In this document: positions 35,531-44,430 of the stretch, piece by piece
Layout: every line of letters starts with the position of its first letter
How positions within the stretch are numbered: the stretch's first letter is position 1
Assembly: GCA_016721015.1 (NCBI GenBank)
Contig: JADKJL010000012.1
Location: 62,001-126,000, forward strand
DNA from: Lysobacterales bacterium
GTDB lineage: Bacteria > Pseudomonadota > Gammaproteobacteria > Xanthomonadales > Rhodanobacteraceae
Direction of reading: 5' to 3'
DNA: 64,000 nucleotides
Notes under the pieces: model-generated
The model's database searches: none
Seen by the model: only the letters and a program-made list of their open reading frames with translations
What the model was told of the DNA's origin: nothing
Translations under genes and position numbers: made by a program

Positions 35531-36028
35531 ATGTGCTTTCTGCGCCTTGCAATCCTGTTGCCGCTCGTTCTCTGCGCATGCGGCCGAACCGAATTGCGGC
35601 CTTCCGAAGACCACTCCGACAGCCGTCAATTCCGCTCCGCGGAATCAATCGACCGGGCCAACGCGGTTCTCTTCCGCGCCATGTCCCTGGTTGGAACCCC
35701 GTACCGCTATGGCGGGAACACGCCGGAATCCGGATTCGATTGCAGCGGTCTGGTTGGATACGTTTTTCGCGATGCCGCCGGGATCCCGCTGCCGCGTACC
35801 TCGTCGGCCATCGCTGATATGCGCGAGCATGATGTACCGTTGAAGCGCCTGCAGAGTGGTGACATCGTCTTGTTTGGCGAAGGCCGTCGCGTCAGTCATG
35901 TCGGCATCTATGTCGGCAATGGACGATTCGTGCACGCGCCCAATAGCGGAGGCACCGTTCGCCTCGACCAGCTCGACGCGCCCGGCTGGAAAGACACCTT
36001 CCGCGCCGGCAAGCGCGTGATCAACTGA
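35531..36028 (+). CDS. NlpC/P60 family lipoprotein (peptidoglycan endopeptidase)
   Basis: A 165-residue lipoprotein: the signal peptide ends in VLCAC, with Cys17 as the likely lipidated residue. A compact C40 peptidase domain follows. Its catalytic Cys is in GFDCSGLVGYVF (about residue 75), the His is in VSHVGIYVGNGRFVHAP and a second polar residue follows. Such enzymes cut between D-Glu and diaminopimelate in cell-wall stem peptides; E. coli Spr/MepS is the closest well-known type. ATG 35531 gives the proper signal peptide, although the frame is open to 35471. Confidence 0.9.
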   Translation: MCFLRLAILLPLVLCACGRTELRPSEDHSDSRQFRSAESIDRANAVLFRAMSLVGTPYRYGGNTPESGFDCSGLVGYVFRDAAGIPLPRTSSAIADMREHDVPLKRLQSGDIVLFGEGRRVSHVGIYVGNGRFVHAPNSGGTVRLDQLDAPGWKDTFRAGKRVIN

Positions 36029-36054
36029 TCCGGCGCCACCGCCACGTCGACAAA

Positions 36055-36543
36055 TCAGTGCTGCACGCCACCGGAACCGTGGACGTGCTTGTGCTCAATC
36101 TCCTCGAAACTGGCCGCGCGCACGGCGACGATCTCGACGTCGAAATGCAGCGTCTTTCCGGCCAGCGGGTGATTGAGATCGATGTCGACGACGCTCGAAC
36201 CGAGCTTGATGACGCTGACCGTGCGCTGGCCGCCTTCCTTCATGGCCAAGGTCGTGACCATGCCGGGTTTGAGCCTGGCCGCATCACGGAAGTATTTCTT
36301 CGGCACGCGTTGGACCTGCCCCTCGTTGCGCTCACCATAGGCCTCGCCCGGTTGCACGTCGACCTCGACCCGATCGCCGGCAACGTGATCGATGAGGGCT
36401 TTCTCCAAACCCGGGATGATCCCGCCGTGACCAATCAATGTCTCGATCGGTTGCCCGCCCGGGCGCGAGCTTTCGATCTCGACCCCCGTCGCGTCGGTCA
36501 ACGTGTAGTGCATCGAAACAACCGTATCTTTGGCGACCTGCAT
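36055..36543 (-). CDS. slyD: FKBP-type peptidyl-prolyl isomerase, SlyD-like
   Basis: A 162-residue FKBP of the SlyD/FkpB type: the FKBP core (VSMHYTLTDATGVEIESS, PIETLIGHGGIIPGLEKALIDH) is interrupted by the insert-in-flap chaperone domain (residues 65-130, YGERNEGQVQRVPKKYF), and the core strand NHPLAGKTLHFDVEIVAVRAAS closes it. The C-terminal tail has only EHKHVHGSGGVQH, so the long metal-binding histidine/cysteine tail of E. coli SlyD is missing and nickel delivery is doubtful. It helps proline isomerisation and folding in the cytosol. Confidence 0.92.
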   Translation of the reverse strand: MQVAKDTVVSMHYTLTDATGVEIESSRPGGQPIETLIGHGGIIPGLEKALIDHVAGDRVEVDVQPGEAYGERNEGQVQRVPKKYFRDAARLKPGMVTTLAMKEGGQRTVSVIKLGSSVVDIDLNHPLAGKTLHFDVEIVAVRAASFEEIEHKHVHGSGGVQH

Positions 36544-36618
36544 GCTCGGCTCCAGCTTCGTCGTACTGTCAGAAAGGCGCGCGAGACTACCAGCAAAGTC
36601 GACGCCACGCAGCGTCGG

Positions 36619-37161
36619 TCACGCCAGTTGCTCGACGCGCGCGTCGAGACGCTCGCGCCGGACATTCAACTCCTCGACCAGGTGCGAACGCTGTTGCGCA
36701 AGCTTGCGCGCCCTCATCCTGCGCTCCGAGTCATCGTCAGTACGGGATCCAAGCGCGTTTCGGAATGCGCAAAACTGGCGAAACGCATCGAGTACATGGC
36801 GCATCCGTCGGGCTATGAATTCGAGCATGATCGCGTCGTCGATCAAGCCGATCACTTCGAGATGATCGGGTATGAGATCGTCGGGATCCCCGAAGTAGAC
36901 CAGGGCGGCCATTGCCTCGAGACGTTCGGGGCCAGTCAGATTCCACTCTTCGTCTTCGAGCAACAGGATCAGACGCTGTACATGGACAAGCCGCTTGCGC
37001 ACGTAGCTGGGTAGCCGGTCAGTGCAGATCGCATCAAGGGCCTGCTTGGCGGCGTCGATGATGTCGACTTCGTCCGCATCCACGGCAAGCTTGCGCGCGC
37101 GCTCGAATGCGCCTTGAAAGCGCTCGATATCGGCGGACTCCAGTTCAAAAGTGATGCGCAT
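36619..37161 (-). CDS. DUF1232 (YkvA-like) protein
   Basis: A 180-residue protein. Residues 70-130 match the DUF1232/YkvA pattern, with DPDDLIPDHLEVIGLIDDAIMLEFIARRMRHVL including the conserved Asp-Asp. The N-terminal half is helical and acidic; the C-terminus is a basic helix (SERRMRARKLAQQRSHLVEELNVRRERLDARVEQL), probably a coiled coil. The function is unknown. ATG 37161 is preferred over a TTG six bases upstream. It is divergent from rhlE across a 312-bp leader. Confidence 0.75.
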   Translation of the reverse strand: MRITFELESADIERFQGAFERARKLAVDADEVDIIDAAKQALDAICTDRLPSYVRKRLVHVQRLILLLEDEEWNLTGPERLEAMAALVYFGDPDDLIPDHLEVIGLIDDAIMLEFIARRMRHVLDAFRQFCAFRNALGSRTDDDSERRMRARKLAQQRSHLVEELNVRRERLDARVEQLA

Positions 37162-37382
37162 GGTCAACGCAAGGTATCGCTGCGTCGACCGCGCGGCAAA
37201 TCCCGGAAGTCACAATTTCGCTGGTTCCCTGTCGAACGGGCTGGCTGGATTTCCGAAAAACCTGTAAGATCGCCGGGTTAAGTCGCGTTGACCCCCGTTT
37301 CCCTTCCGGTCATTCGAATCCCTGCCTGTCCATCGGCACGGATCGAACCTCACCGCTCGTGGTCCCGACGCCCGGAACCGGA

Positions 37383-37405
37383 ATGCCCGTCATGTTGACC
37401 GGCAT
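37383..37405 (+). promoter_or_regulatory. Stem-loop in the rhlE leader
   Basis: ATGCCCGTCA and TGACCGGCAT form a 10-bp stem with one mismatch around a TGT loop, about 70 bases upstream of the rhlE ATG. The whole 312-bp gap (37162-37473) holds no gene. A TAAGAT at 37265-37270 is a possible -10 box, which would give an RNA leader of about 200 bases containing this hairpin. Confidence 0.4.
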
Positions 37406-37473
37406 CCGCAAATTTCATACCTGCAGCGCGGTTCATCAGGGACGCTCCGGGTTATAAATCAGGAGTTACACCC

Positions 37474-38784
37474 ATGAGTTTCGACACCCTCGGGCTGTCG
37501 CCAGCACTGCTGCGCGCGCTTGAAGAACAAGGCTATACCCAACCCACTCCGGTCCAGGCCGCAGCGATTCCGGTGGTTCTGGCCGGCCATGATCTGATGG
37601 CCGGCGCACAGACCGGCACCGGCAAGACTGCCGCATTCGCCCTGCCCTTGCTTGAACGGCTTTATCCGGACGGCAAGCGCATGCCGCTCGCGCGGCGCCC
37701 GCGCGCGCTCATCCTTACCCCCACGCGCGAACTTGCCGCCCAGGTGCAGGAAAGCGTGCGCACTTACAGCAAACATATCGGCGTGAAGTCGGCGACGATC
37801 TTCGGTGGCGTCGGCATGGGCCCCCAGATCGATGCACTGCGTCGTGGCGTCGACATCGTTGTCGCCACGCCGGGACGCCTGCTTGATCACATGCAGCGAC
37901 GCACGGTTGATCTGTCCGACATCGAAGTGCTGATCCTCGATGAGGCGGACCGCATGCTCGACATGGGCTTTCTGCCGGCCATGAAGCGCGTGCTCAGCGC
38001 CTTGCCCGCACAGCGTCAGACCTTGTTGTTCTCGGCCACTTTCTCCTCCGAGATCAAGGCCTTGGCCAACCAGTTTATGCGCAACCCGCAGGAAATCCAG
38101 ATCGCCAAGCCGAACAGCGTGGCTTCGACCGTCACCCATCGGGTGCACCCGGTCAACATGGAAGCCAAGCGCGATCTGTTGTTGCACCTGCTCAATCTCG
38201 ACGGCAGCCAGACCCTGGTGTTCTGCCGGACCAAGCACGGCTCCGACAAGCTGACCAAGCAGTTGGAGAAATCCGGCCTGCGTGCAGCCGCGATCCACGG
38301 CAACAAGAGCCAGAACCAGCGCACACGCGCCCTCGCCGACTTCAAGAGTGGCCGCGTCAATGTGCTCGTCGCCACCGATATCGCCGCTCGCGGCCTCGAC
38401 ATCGATCAATTGCCGATGGTGATCAATTTCGATCTGCCGATGGTCGCCGAGGACTATGTGCACCGGATTGGCCGCACCGGCCGCGCCGGCTCCGAAGGTC
38501 TGGCCATTTCGCTGGTCAGTCGGGCCGAAGAAGGACTCCTGCGCGATATCCGCAAGCTGCTCAAGCAGGACATCGCAATTGAAAACGTGGAAGGCTTCGA
38601 ACCTTCGCAGCCGCTGCGCCTCGACGGCCCTGGGGGTGCTCGACCACAGCAGGCGCGCCAGCAACATGCCCGTCGCCCGCATGCGCAACAGCCGCGTGGC
38701 AATGGCGAGCATGAGCATGCGGCCGCCAACAAGCAGCGTCGCAGTTGGCGCGGCGGCAAGCCCTCGGCCACACGTCAATCCTGA
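37474..38784 (+). CDS. rhlE: DEAD-box ATP-dependent RNA helicase, RhlE type
   Basis: A 436-residue RNA helicase. All core motifs are present: Q motif region (GYTQPTPVQAAAIP), motif I AQTGTGKT, Ia PTRELAAQ, II DEAD (VLILDEADRMLDMGF), III SAT, IV VFCRTKHG, V ATDIAARGLDI and VI HRIGRTGRAG. The C-terminal tail is rich in Arg, Gln, Gly and His (RPQQARQQHARRPHAQQPRGNG), as in RhlE, and helps non-specific RNA binding. It unwinds short RNA duplexes in ribosome assembly and RNA decay. AGGAG lies eight bases before the ATG. The unusually long leader hints at RNA-level control. Confidence 0.94.
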   Translation: MSFDTLGLSPALLRALEEQGYTQPTPVQAAAIPVVLAGHDLMAGAQTGTGKTAAFALPLLERLYPDGKRMPLARRPRALILTPTRELAAQVQESVRTYSKHIGVKSATIFGGVGMGPQIDALRRGVDIVVATPGRLLDHMQRRTVDLSDIEVLILDEADRMLDMGFLPAMKRVLSALPAQRQTLLFSATFSSEIKALANQFMRNPQEIQIAKPNSVASTVTHRVHPVNMEAKRDLLLHLLNLDGSQTLVFCRTKHGSDKLTKQLEKSGLRAAAIHGNKSQNQRTRALADFKSGRVNVLVATDIAARGLDIDQLPMVINFDLPMVAEDYVHRIGRTGRAGSEGLAISLVSRAEEGLLRDIRKLLKQDIAIENVEGFEPSQPLRLDGPGGARPQQARQQHARRPHAQQPRGNGEHEHAAANKQRRSWRGGKPSATRQS

Positions 38785-38852
38785 TACCCGTGCGATTGCG
38801 AATCACCGCATCCGCTTCAGATTGACCTGATCCATCCGTTGCAATTCCGCTG

Positions 38853-38883
38853 AAAAAAAGGCGGCCGGTTTCCCGGCCGCCTT
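38853..38883 (-). terminator. Rho-independent terminator of the metalloprotease gene
   Basis: GGCGGCCGG and CCGGCCGCC form a strong stem. On the minus strand it is followed by a run of seven T, 36 bases after the protease stop. On the plus strand the same hairpin lies about 75 bases after rhlE, without a long T-run, so it serves mainly the minus strand. Confidence 0.9.
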
Positions 38884-38918
38884 CGATCGCCAGTAACGAC
38901 GACTTCACATACCGCTTG

Positions 38919-41447
38919 TTACGGCGTATAGCTCGTTGACAGGGTGACTCCCGAGAACGCTGCATACGCGCGAACGCTTACGTAGTACGTGCCGGCCGTC
39001 GGTGCCGCGAATGTGCAGGTTTCGCTGTTGCCCGCAGTATATGGACGGCATGTGTAGCTGGTTGTCGTGGGTGCAGAGCCGAGACGGACATAGAGATCCG
39101 CATCGCCCGAGCCACCAGCAATCTTGAACGACAGGTTGGTAGCACCTGCGGGAACGACCAAGGTGTAGACCGACGTCCAGGCATTCTTCGCCGCCGCCAG
39201 TCCGCTCACCGAGCTACCGCTGCAAAGCACGGTACCCGAAGGCGTGCAACCGCCGCCGCCACTCGATACCGTTACGGCCTTGGTTGTCGCGTTGGTCGCA
39301 CCGTTGTTATCGGTGACCGTCAAGGTGACGTTGTAGGTGCCGGCCGCTGCGTAGGTATGGCTGGGGCTGGTCGATGTCGACGAGGTGCTGTCACCGAAGT
39401 TCCACGAACGCGAAGCAATCGTGCCATCGCTGTCGGAGGAGCTGTCGGTGAAGCTGGCGGTCAGCGCACTGGTTGTGAAGCTGAAACCAGCCGACGGCGG
39501 AACATTGCTGGCCGTTGAATAGCTGCCAGTCAGCGAGACACCCGCAAACGTCGAATAAGCCTTCAGGCGCACATAGTAGGTGCCAGCTTGAGCCGTGGCG
39601 ATCGGGCAGGATTCCGAGTTGCCAGCGGTATATGGACGACAGTCATAGCTGCTGTCGGTCGGGGCGCTGCCAAACTTCACATACATGTCCGCGTCACCGC
39701 TACCGCCCGACATCACGAACTTGAGGCCGGTTGATCCCGCTGGAACCACGAGCGTGTAGTTGACCGAATTGCCCGTCGCAGTGCCGATTCCGGTCACCGC
39801 CACGCCATTCGTCAGCGGGCCGCCGGTGCTGCCACCGCCACCGCCGCCACCACCCGAGCAGCTCACGCCGACCGAACTGAAGGCTGCCGTGACCGCTGCG
39901 GCACTGAGGCCAAGATCGGTCGCTGCCGTCTCGACACCACAGGCACCGCTTATGAAGGTGCTGCTCGGGGTCCAGTACAGGCTGTTGGCTCGGGCGAACA
40001 CCTTGAACGCATTCGGCGTATTCCAGCCGGAAGTCGTGGCCAGCTTGTAGAACGCCTTGTTGTAGACACCGGACGAGTAGTGCACATCGAGCGAACTTGT
40101 GTAGTTGGCTGCATTGTCGATCGAGCCACCGTCCTGTGGTGGATTCGCCATGTAGCGAAGCGCACCCGAGCCCTTGAAGATCTCGGGGCCGACGAGGAAG
40201 TCATTGCTGCCCTTCCAGTAATACTCGGTCGCCTCACCACCCATGTCCGAGTAGGCCTCGTTCATGCCGCCGGACTGGCCGGAATAGGTCAGGTTTGAAT
40301 GCTGCTCTGTAAAGCCATGGGAGACCTCATGACCGGCCACATCGACGCTGACCAACGGATAAAACGTGGTCTTGCCGTCGCCGAAGCTCATGGTCGTGCC
40401 GTCCCAGAACGCATTCTCGTACTGGCTGCCGTAATGCACGCGCATGACCAGCTGGAACGTCAGCGCCTTCACGCCAACATACGCGGAATACATGTTCTGG
40501 ATCACGCCGCCGAAGAAGTGCGCATCGTTGATGGGTGAATACGCGCCGTTGATGGCCTTATAGGTGTTGTTCGGACAGGTGAAGGTAAAGGCCGTCGTGC
40601 TGCTTCCGGTACTGCCGTTGAGATTCACCGACTTCACATCGGTGTTGTTCATCGTGCAGGTCGTGCCACTCTGGCTGACATCGAGATAACCGTAATTGCC
40701 GCCCGAGCCCCAAGTGTATTGGCCGGTCTTCGAGTTGCCGCCAGGGCCGGTACCGATCAGGGATGTGGTCAGGCCATCCCACTGCTTGAGCACCGCTCCG
40801 CTATGGGCGTCGATGATGACGAAGGGTCGGGTCGGATCGCTGCTCGCCGAGCGGTTCGCAGCAAGCAGGCCGATGCCCTTGTCGGCAAAGAAAGAGACGA
40901 CATAGGCGAGATGGGCGGTGTCGTTGTCATCGACATAGATCATCTTTTCGCTGGATTCGTTGCTGGTCTGGATCGAGCCACTGCGGAGACCGAGGCTGGC
41001 CGTCTTGGCCCGCGTGAACGCGGTATTTGCGCTGATGTTCGCCGTCATGGACGAGATGTCGCCAGCGATGTCTGCCACCGAACGCCCAAACAGGGAGCGC
41101 AGGTTCCCATCCTTGTCGTCGCTGGCGACGACATGCTCGCCCCAAACCGGGACGCCGCGGAAAGTCTGCTGGTAGCGATAGTGGATGGTGCCGTCGGAAT
41201 CCTTGACGGTCGCAAGCGTGGTCAGGGCGGAATCGGCGTCGAGGCCGAGCATCTCGGCATGGCGCTCATTGCTCAATGCCGGCTTGCCGACATTGCTGAC
41301 GGCCCTGGCGTAGATCGCATTGAGGTCTTCCACTCTCTGATCGTGAAGATCGCTGCGGGTAGCAGCTTGCGCAGAGGCAACGAGCAGACCCATTGTCAGA
41401 GGCAAAAAAGCGATATTTATAGCTCTATGTAGATTGGAGTTGGTCAC
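38919..41447 (-). CDS. Secreted thermolysin-like (M4) metalloprotease with PPC and PKD domains
   Basis: An 842-residue prepro-protease. The signal peptide (NIAFLPLTMGLLVASAQA) is followed by an FTP/PepSY-type propeptide (residues 30-220) and the M4 catalytic domain with the zinc site AGHEVSHGF and GGMNEAYSDMGGE. A Gly/Ser linker, a pre-peptidase C-terminal (PPC) domain, a PKD domain (PSAGFSFTTSALTASFTDSSSDSDGTIASRSWNFGD) and a second PPC domain complete it. The two PPC domains are near copies (both contain GSAPT and CRPYTAGNSE). It resembles vibriolysin/pseudolysin-type exoproteases secreted by type II secretion. The start is uncertain: I use GTG 41447 because a signal peptide follows at once; the frame is open to 41594. 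Confidence 0.88.
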   Translation of the reverse strand: MTNSNLHRAINIAFLPLTMGLLVASAQAATRSDLHDQRVEDLNAIYARAVSNVGKPALSNERHAEMLGLDADSALTTLATVKDSDGTIHYRYQQTFRGVPVWGEHVVASDDKDGNLRSLFGRSVADIAGDISSMTANISANTAFTRAKTASLGLRSGSIQTSNESSEKMIYVDDNDTAHLAYVVSFFADKGIGLLAANRSASSDPTRPFVIIDAHSGAVLKQWDGLTTSLIGTGPGGNSKTGQYTWGSGGNYGYLDVSQSGTTCTMNNTDVKSVNLNGSTGSSTTAFTFTCPNNTYKAINGAYSPINDAHFFGGVIQNMYSAYVGVKALTFQLVMRVHYGSQYENAFWDGTTMSFGDGKTTFYPLVSVDVAGHEVSHGFTEQHSNLTYSGQSGGMNEAYSDMGGEATEYYWKGSNDFLVGPEIFKGSGALRYMANPPQDGGSIDNAANYTSSLDVHYSSGVYNKAFYKLATTSGWNTPNAFKVFARANSLYWTPSSTFISGACGVETAATDLGLSAAAVTAAFSSVGVSCSGGGGGGGGSTGGPLTNGVAVTGIGTATGNSVNYTLVVPAGSTGLKFVMSGGSGDADMYVKFGSAPTDSSYDCRPYTAGNSESCPIATAQAGTYYVRLKAYSTFAGVSLTGSYSTASNVPPSAGFSFTTSALTASFTDSSSDSDGTIASRSWNFGDSTSSTSTSPSHTYAAAGTYNVTLTVTDNNGATNATTKAVTVSSGGGGCTPSGTVLCSGSSVSGLAAAKNAWTSVYTLVVPAGATNLSFKIAGGSGDADLYVRLGSAPTTTSYTCRPYTAGNSETCTFAAPTAGTYYVSVRAYAAFSGVTLSTSYTP

Positions 41448-42003
41448 GGATTGATTCCCAAGATTAGTAATCGTTCGCCACCGAAGCGGCCGTGAATACC
41501 ACACCTCTTCCGGGAGGATGGCCCAAACCATCCTGCGAAACCGGAAACCGGTTTCGCCTGAGTGCATACCATTGCGATAAGCCCCGGATTGCACTGCAGA
41601 CCCCCTGACCCAACAGTGCAGCGGCGGAAACTAGCAGGGAGATCCTCAAATGTAATGACGCGACGCAATGCGGTTTCTCATTTTGGGACGGCTAGTATCC
41701 TGATCAGGCTATTGATTGCGAGAAACACGGCCCGCGGATTTCCGTCGCTAACCCATTCGTGACCGTGAAAATGCGCGGGTCGGGATCCCGCCACATGGGA
41801 TCAGATTTCGTCAATCCATGCCGGCATGGGGCACTGGTGGTCAATCGGATTTTGCTCGACCGACCGGCGATCGATCGCCCGGTTCAGCCAGTGCCGCTTT
41901 TGATCGATGGCGCCGCCAAAGGCCAGAAACGGGGCGCCACGCCCAGCTGACCACATGTGCGACCACCAGAGTCCGCCCCTCGATCATGCACACCGGCGGT
42001 CGA
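41448..42003. other. Intergenic region upstream of the metalloprotease
   Basis: 556 bp without a supported gene. It holds the strong dyad at 41535-41557 listed separately. The short open frames on both strands have no family character. Promoters for the protease are expected here, but I see no clear -35/-10 pair. Confidence 0.5.
41535..41557. promoter_or_regulatory. Perfect inverted repeat upstream of the protease gene
   Basis: GCGAAACCGG, AAA, CCGGTTTCGC: perfect 10-bp arms around a three-base spacer, about 88 bp upstream of the proposed protease start. It could be an operator or an RNA hairpin. No matching regulator is encoded next to it. Confidence 0.5.
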
Positions 42004-43164
42004 TCAAAACGACTGCTGGTCGCCACACGATTCGGCGATTTCCTCGTATCCGGCGAACGCGGCTCCCTCGCGACAACCCAGGCAGGCCGGATCGCGCGCC
42101 AGAGACAGTTCGCGAAACGAAGCATCCAGCGCATCGAAACAGAGCAGCCGACCGGTCAGCGAACGCCCGCGCCCCAGCACAAGCTTGATGGCCTCGTTTG
42201 CCTGCAACATGCCGACGATTCCCGGCAGCACGCCGAGTACGCCGGCCTCGCTGCAGTTGGGTGCCTCGGCGGCGGATGGAGCCTGCGGAAACAGACAGCG
42301 ATAGCATGGCGAATCGACGCGTCTTGAATCGAAGACGCTGACCTGACCGGTGAACCGATGGACGGCGCCGTAGACCAGCGGAATTCGCAATCGCCGGGTG
42401 GCTGCATCGAGCAGGTATCGGGTCGGAAAATTGTCGGCACCGTCGATGACAAGATCATGGCCAAGCAACAACGATTCGACGTTGGCGGCGATCAATCGAG
42501 TTTCGTGCGTTTCGATGCGGATCGTTGGATTCAACGCGGCGAGACTGATTCGTGCGGATTCCGTCTTGGCCATGCCGATGCGCGCATCGGCATGCAAGAC
42601 CTGCCGCTGCAGGTTTGAGCGCTCGACCTTGTCGTTGTCGATCAGCGTCAGCGTGCCGACTCCGGCAGCAGCCAGATAGAGGGCAACGGGCGAGCCAAGA
42701 CCACCGGCACCGATCAGGGCGATGCGTGCCCGTCCGAGTCGCGCCTGGCCGGCAACCCCCACTTCGGGCAGGAGCAGATGCCGGGAATAGCGCTCGGCCG
42801 AATCGGCGTCCAGCAATCCTTCGGCAACCGGCAGCGCTTCCGCCTTCCAGCGCTGATAACCGCCACGCACCGAAACGACTTTCGAAAACCCAAGCTCGAC
42901 CAGTTGCCGTCTGGCCAGCAACGAACGCTGGCCGCTGGCACAGATCGTCATCAACTCGCGCGATCGGTCGGCAGCAACCAATTCGACAAGCTCCGCGATC
43001 CGCGCGCAAGGCAAGCCGATCGCCTGATCGGGCATGCCACCCGCGCGTTCGTCATCTTCACGCACATCGACGAGCAATGCCCCCGCACGCATTCGCACCA
43101 ATGCCTGCGCCGGCTCGATCTCGATGACGGGCAGGACGCTGGCCGGGCTTTCGTGAGTACTCAT
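42004..43164 (-). CDS. moeB: Molybdopterin-synthase adenylyltransferase with N-terminal rhodanese domain
   Basis: A 386-residue E1-like enzyme that adenylates the C-terminus of MoaD so that sulfur can be added. Residues 10-110 are a rhodanese domain with the persulfide cysteine in ICASGQRSLLARRQL. Residues 120-370 are the ThiF/MoeB domain with the nucleotide motif IGAGGLGSPVALYLAAAGVGTLTLIDNDKVERSNLQRQ and two zinc-type pairs, CYRC and CLGC. In eukaryotic MOCS3/Uba4 the rhodanese domain is at the other end. The fusion suggests that the protein can itself carry the sulfur. It is last in a mobA-moeA-moeB operon. Confidence 0.93.
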   Translation of the reverse strand: MSTHESPASVLPVIEIEPAQALVRMRAGALLVDVREDDERAGGMPDQAIGLPCARIAELVELVAADRSRELMTICASGQRSLLARRQLVELGFSKVVSVRGGYQRWKAEALPVAEGLLDADSAERYSRHLLLPEVGVAGQARLGRARIALIGAGGLGSPVALYLAAAGVGTLTLIDNDKVERSNLQRQVLHADARIGMAKTESARISLAALNPTIRIETHETRLIAANVESLLLGHDLVIDGADNFPTRYLLDAATRRLRIPLVYGAVHRFTGQVSVFDSRRVDSPCYRCLFPQAPSAAEAPNCSEAGVLGVLPGIVGMLQANEAIKLVLGRGRSLTGRLLCFDALDASFRELSLARDPACLGCREGAAFAGYEEIAESCGDQQSF

Positions 43165-43170
43165 GTCCGC

Positions 43171-44430
43171 TCAGGATACGTCAGGCAGCGGAAGGATTTG
43201 CACCACGTCGCCCGCCTGCATGCAGCGGCTGCCCTCGGCAACGACGATCAGTGAATCGGCGTCGATCAAGCCGCGCAGCATCGCCGAACCTTGCGCCTTC
43301 ATGGGCGTGACCCAAAGCACACCATCATTCCGGAAATCACAGGCCGCACGAAGAAACTCGGTGCGATCGTGGTTCTTCTCGATGGCAACAGTCAGCCGCG
43401 CGTGGCGGGCGGCCGGAATCGCATTCGCGGCGCCTTGCAGCGCGGCAAGTGCCGGCCCGACGAGGCACAGGAAAGTGGCGATCGTCGACACCGGATTTCC
43501 CGGCAGACAGAACACCAGCGCCTTGCCCACTTCACCGAAAAGAAACGGCATTCCGGGTCGCATGCGCACTTTCCAGAAATGAATAGTGCCGAGTTCAGCG
43601 ACCAGACCAGGCAAGTAATCGGCCTCGCCCGCCGAGACCCCTCCCGAGGTGATGATCACATCGCACGCCTCAGCCGCTTCCAGCAGGGCCGAGCGCATCA
43701 AGCTGCGATCGTCACGCAGGTGCCGGAATGGCATACCGTTTTCCGGGTCGGTGCTGGGGTTGGATATGTACGCAGAGGAAGCCAGCATGGCGGCAAGACT
43801 GAATCCGTTGCTGTTGTGGATCTGTGCGCGGCCACACTGCGTTCCCGGCATGACCAGTTCATCGCCGGTGGTGAAAATGGAAATCTTCGGTCGGGCGAAC
43901 ACCTCGATGCTGGCCAGCCCGATCGACGCCAGCACCCCGATCCGGGTCGCCCTGACGCGTTGCCCCCGCCTCAGCATCAGCTCGCCCGCACGAACATCCT
44001 CACCGGCAGGGCGAACGTGCGCACCGATCTTCTCTCCGGCACGAATGATGATCGAGTCGCCTTCCACGACAACACGTTCCTTGATGACCACGGTATCCGC
44101 GCCGGCGGGCATCGGCGCCCCGGTGGTGATCCGCACACACTCGCCGATTTCCGTCGATACGACATTCGCGTCGCCAGCAAGGCGGGTTCCGACAATTCGC
44201 AGACGTCGCTCACCGACAGCAGGCAAATCACTGGCGCGCAGGGCAAATCCATCCATCGCCGAGTTCGCGAAACACGGCAAATCGCGTGGGGCAACCACGT
44301 CGTGGCACAGGATGCGTCGATGCGCGGACTGCAGCAGTACCGACTCGGCGGGCATCCGGCGCCGCGAACAGTGGTCGAGGATGAACTGGCGGGCGTCGTC
44401 TACGGAGAGATGCGTGGGATAGTCAGCCAT
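43171..44430 (-). CDS. moeA: Molybdopterin molybdenumtransferase
   Basis: A 419-residue enzyme that inserts molybdate into adenylylated molybdopterin. Key segments: LPCFANSAMDGFALRASDLP (domain III loop), VRITTGAPMPAGADTVVIKE, ISIFTTGDELVMPGTQCGRAQIHNSNGFSLAAML, DVIITSGGVSAGEADYL and VFCLPGNPVSTIATFLCLVGPALAALQG. Its start overlaps the mobA stop by eight bases and moeB follows after six bases, so the three are co-translated. Confidence 0.95.
   Translation of the reverse strand: MADYPTHLSVDDARQFILDHCSRRRMPAESVLLQSAHRRILCHDVVAPRDLPCFANSAMDGFALRASDLPAVGERRLRIVGTRLAGDANVVSTEIGECVRITTGAPMPAGADTVVIKERVVVEGDSIIIRAGEKIGAHVRPAGEDVRAGELMLRRGQRVRATRIGVLASIGLASIEVFARPKISIFTTGDELVMPGTQCGRAQIHNSNGFSLAAMLASSAYISNPSTDPENGMPFRHLRDDRSLMRSALLEAAEACDVIITSGGVSAGEADYLPGLVAELGTIHFWKVRMRPGMPFLFGEVGKALVFCLPGNPVSTIATFLCLVGPALAALQGAANAIPAARHARLTVAIEKNHDRTEFLRAACDFRNDGVLWVTPMKAQGSAMLRGLIDADSLIVVAEGSRCMQAGDVVQILPLPDVS

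Noticed and set aside
41759..41950. 63-codon open frame upstream of moeB and the protease
   Set aside because: No ribosome site, no recognisable composition or family, and it lies in a non-coding control region.
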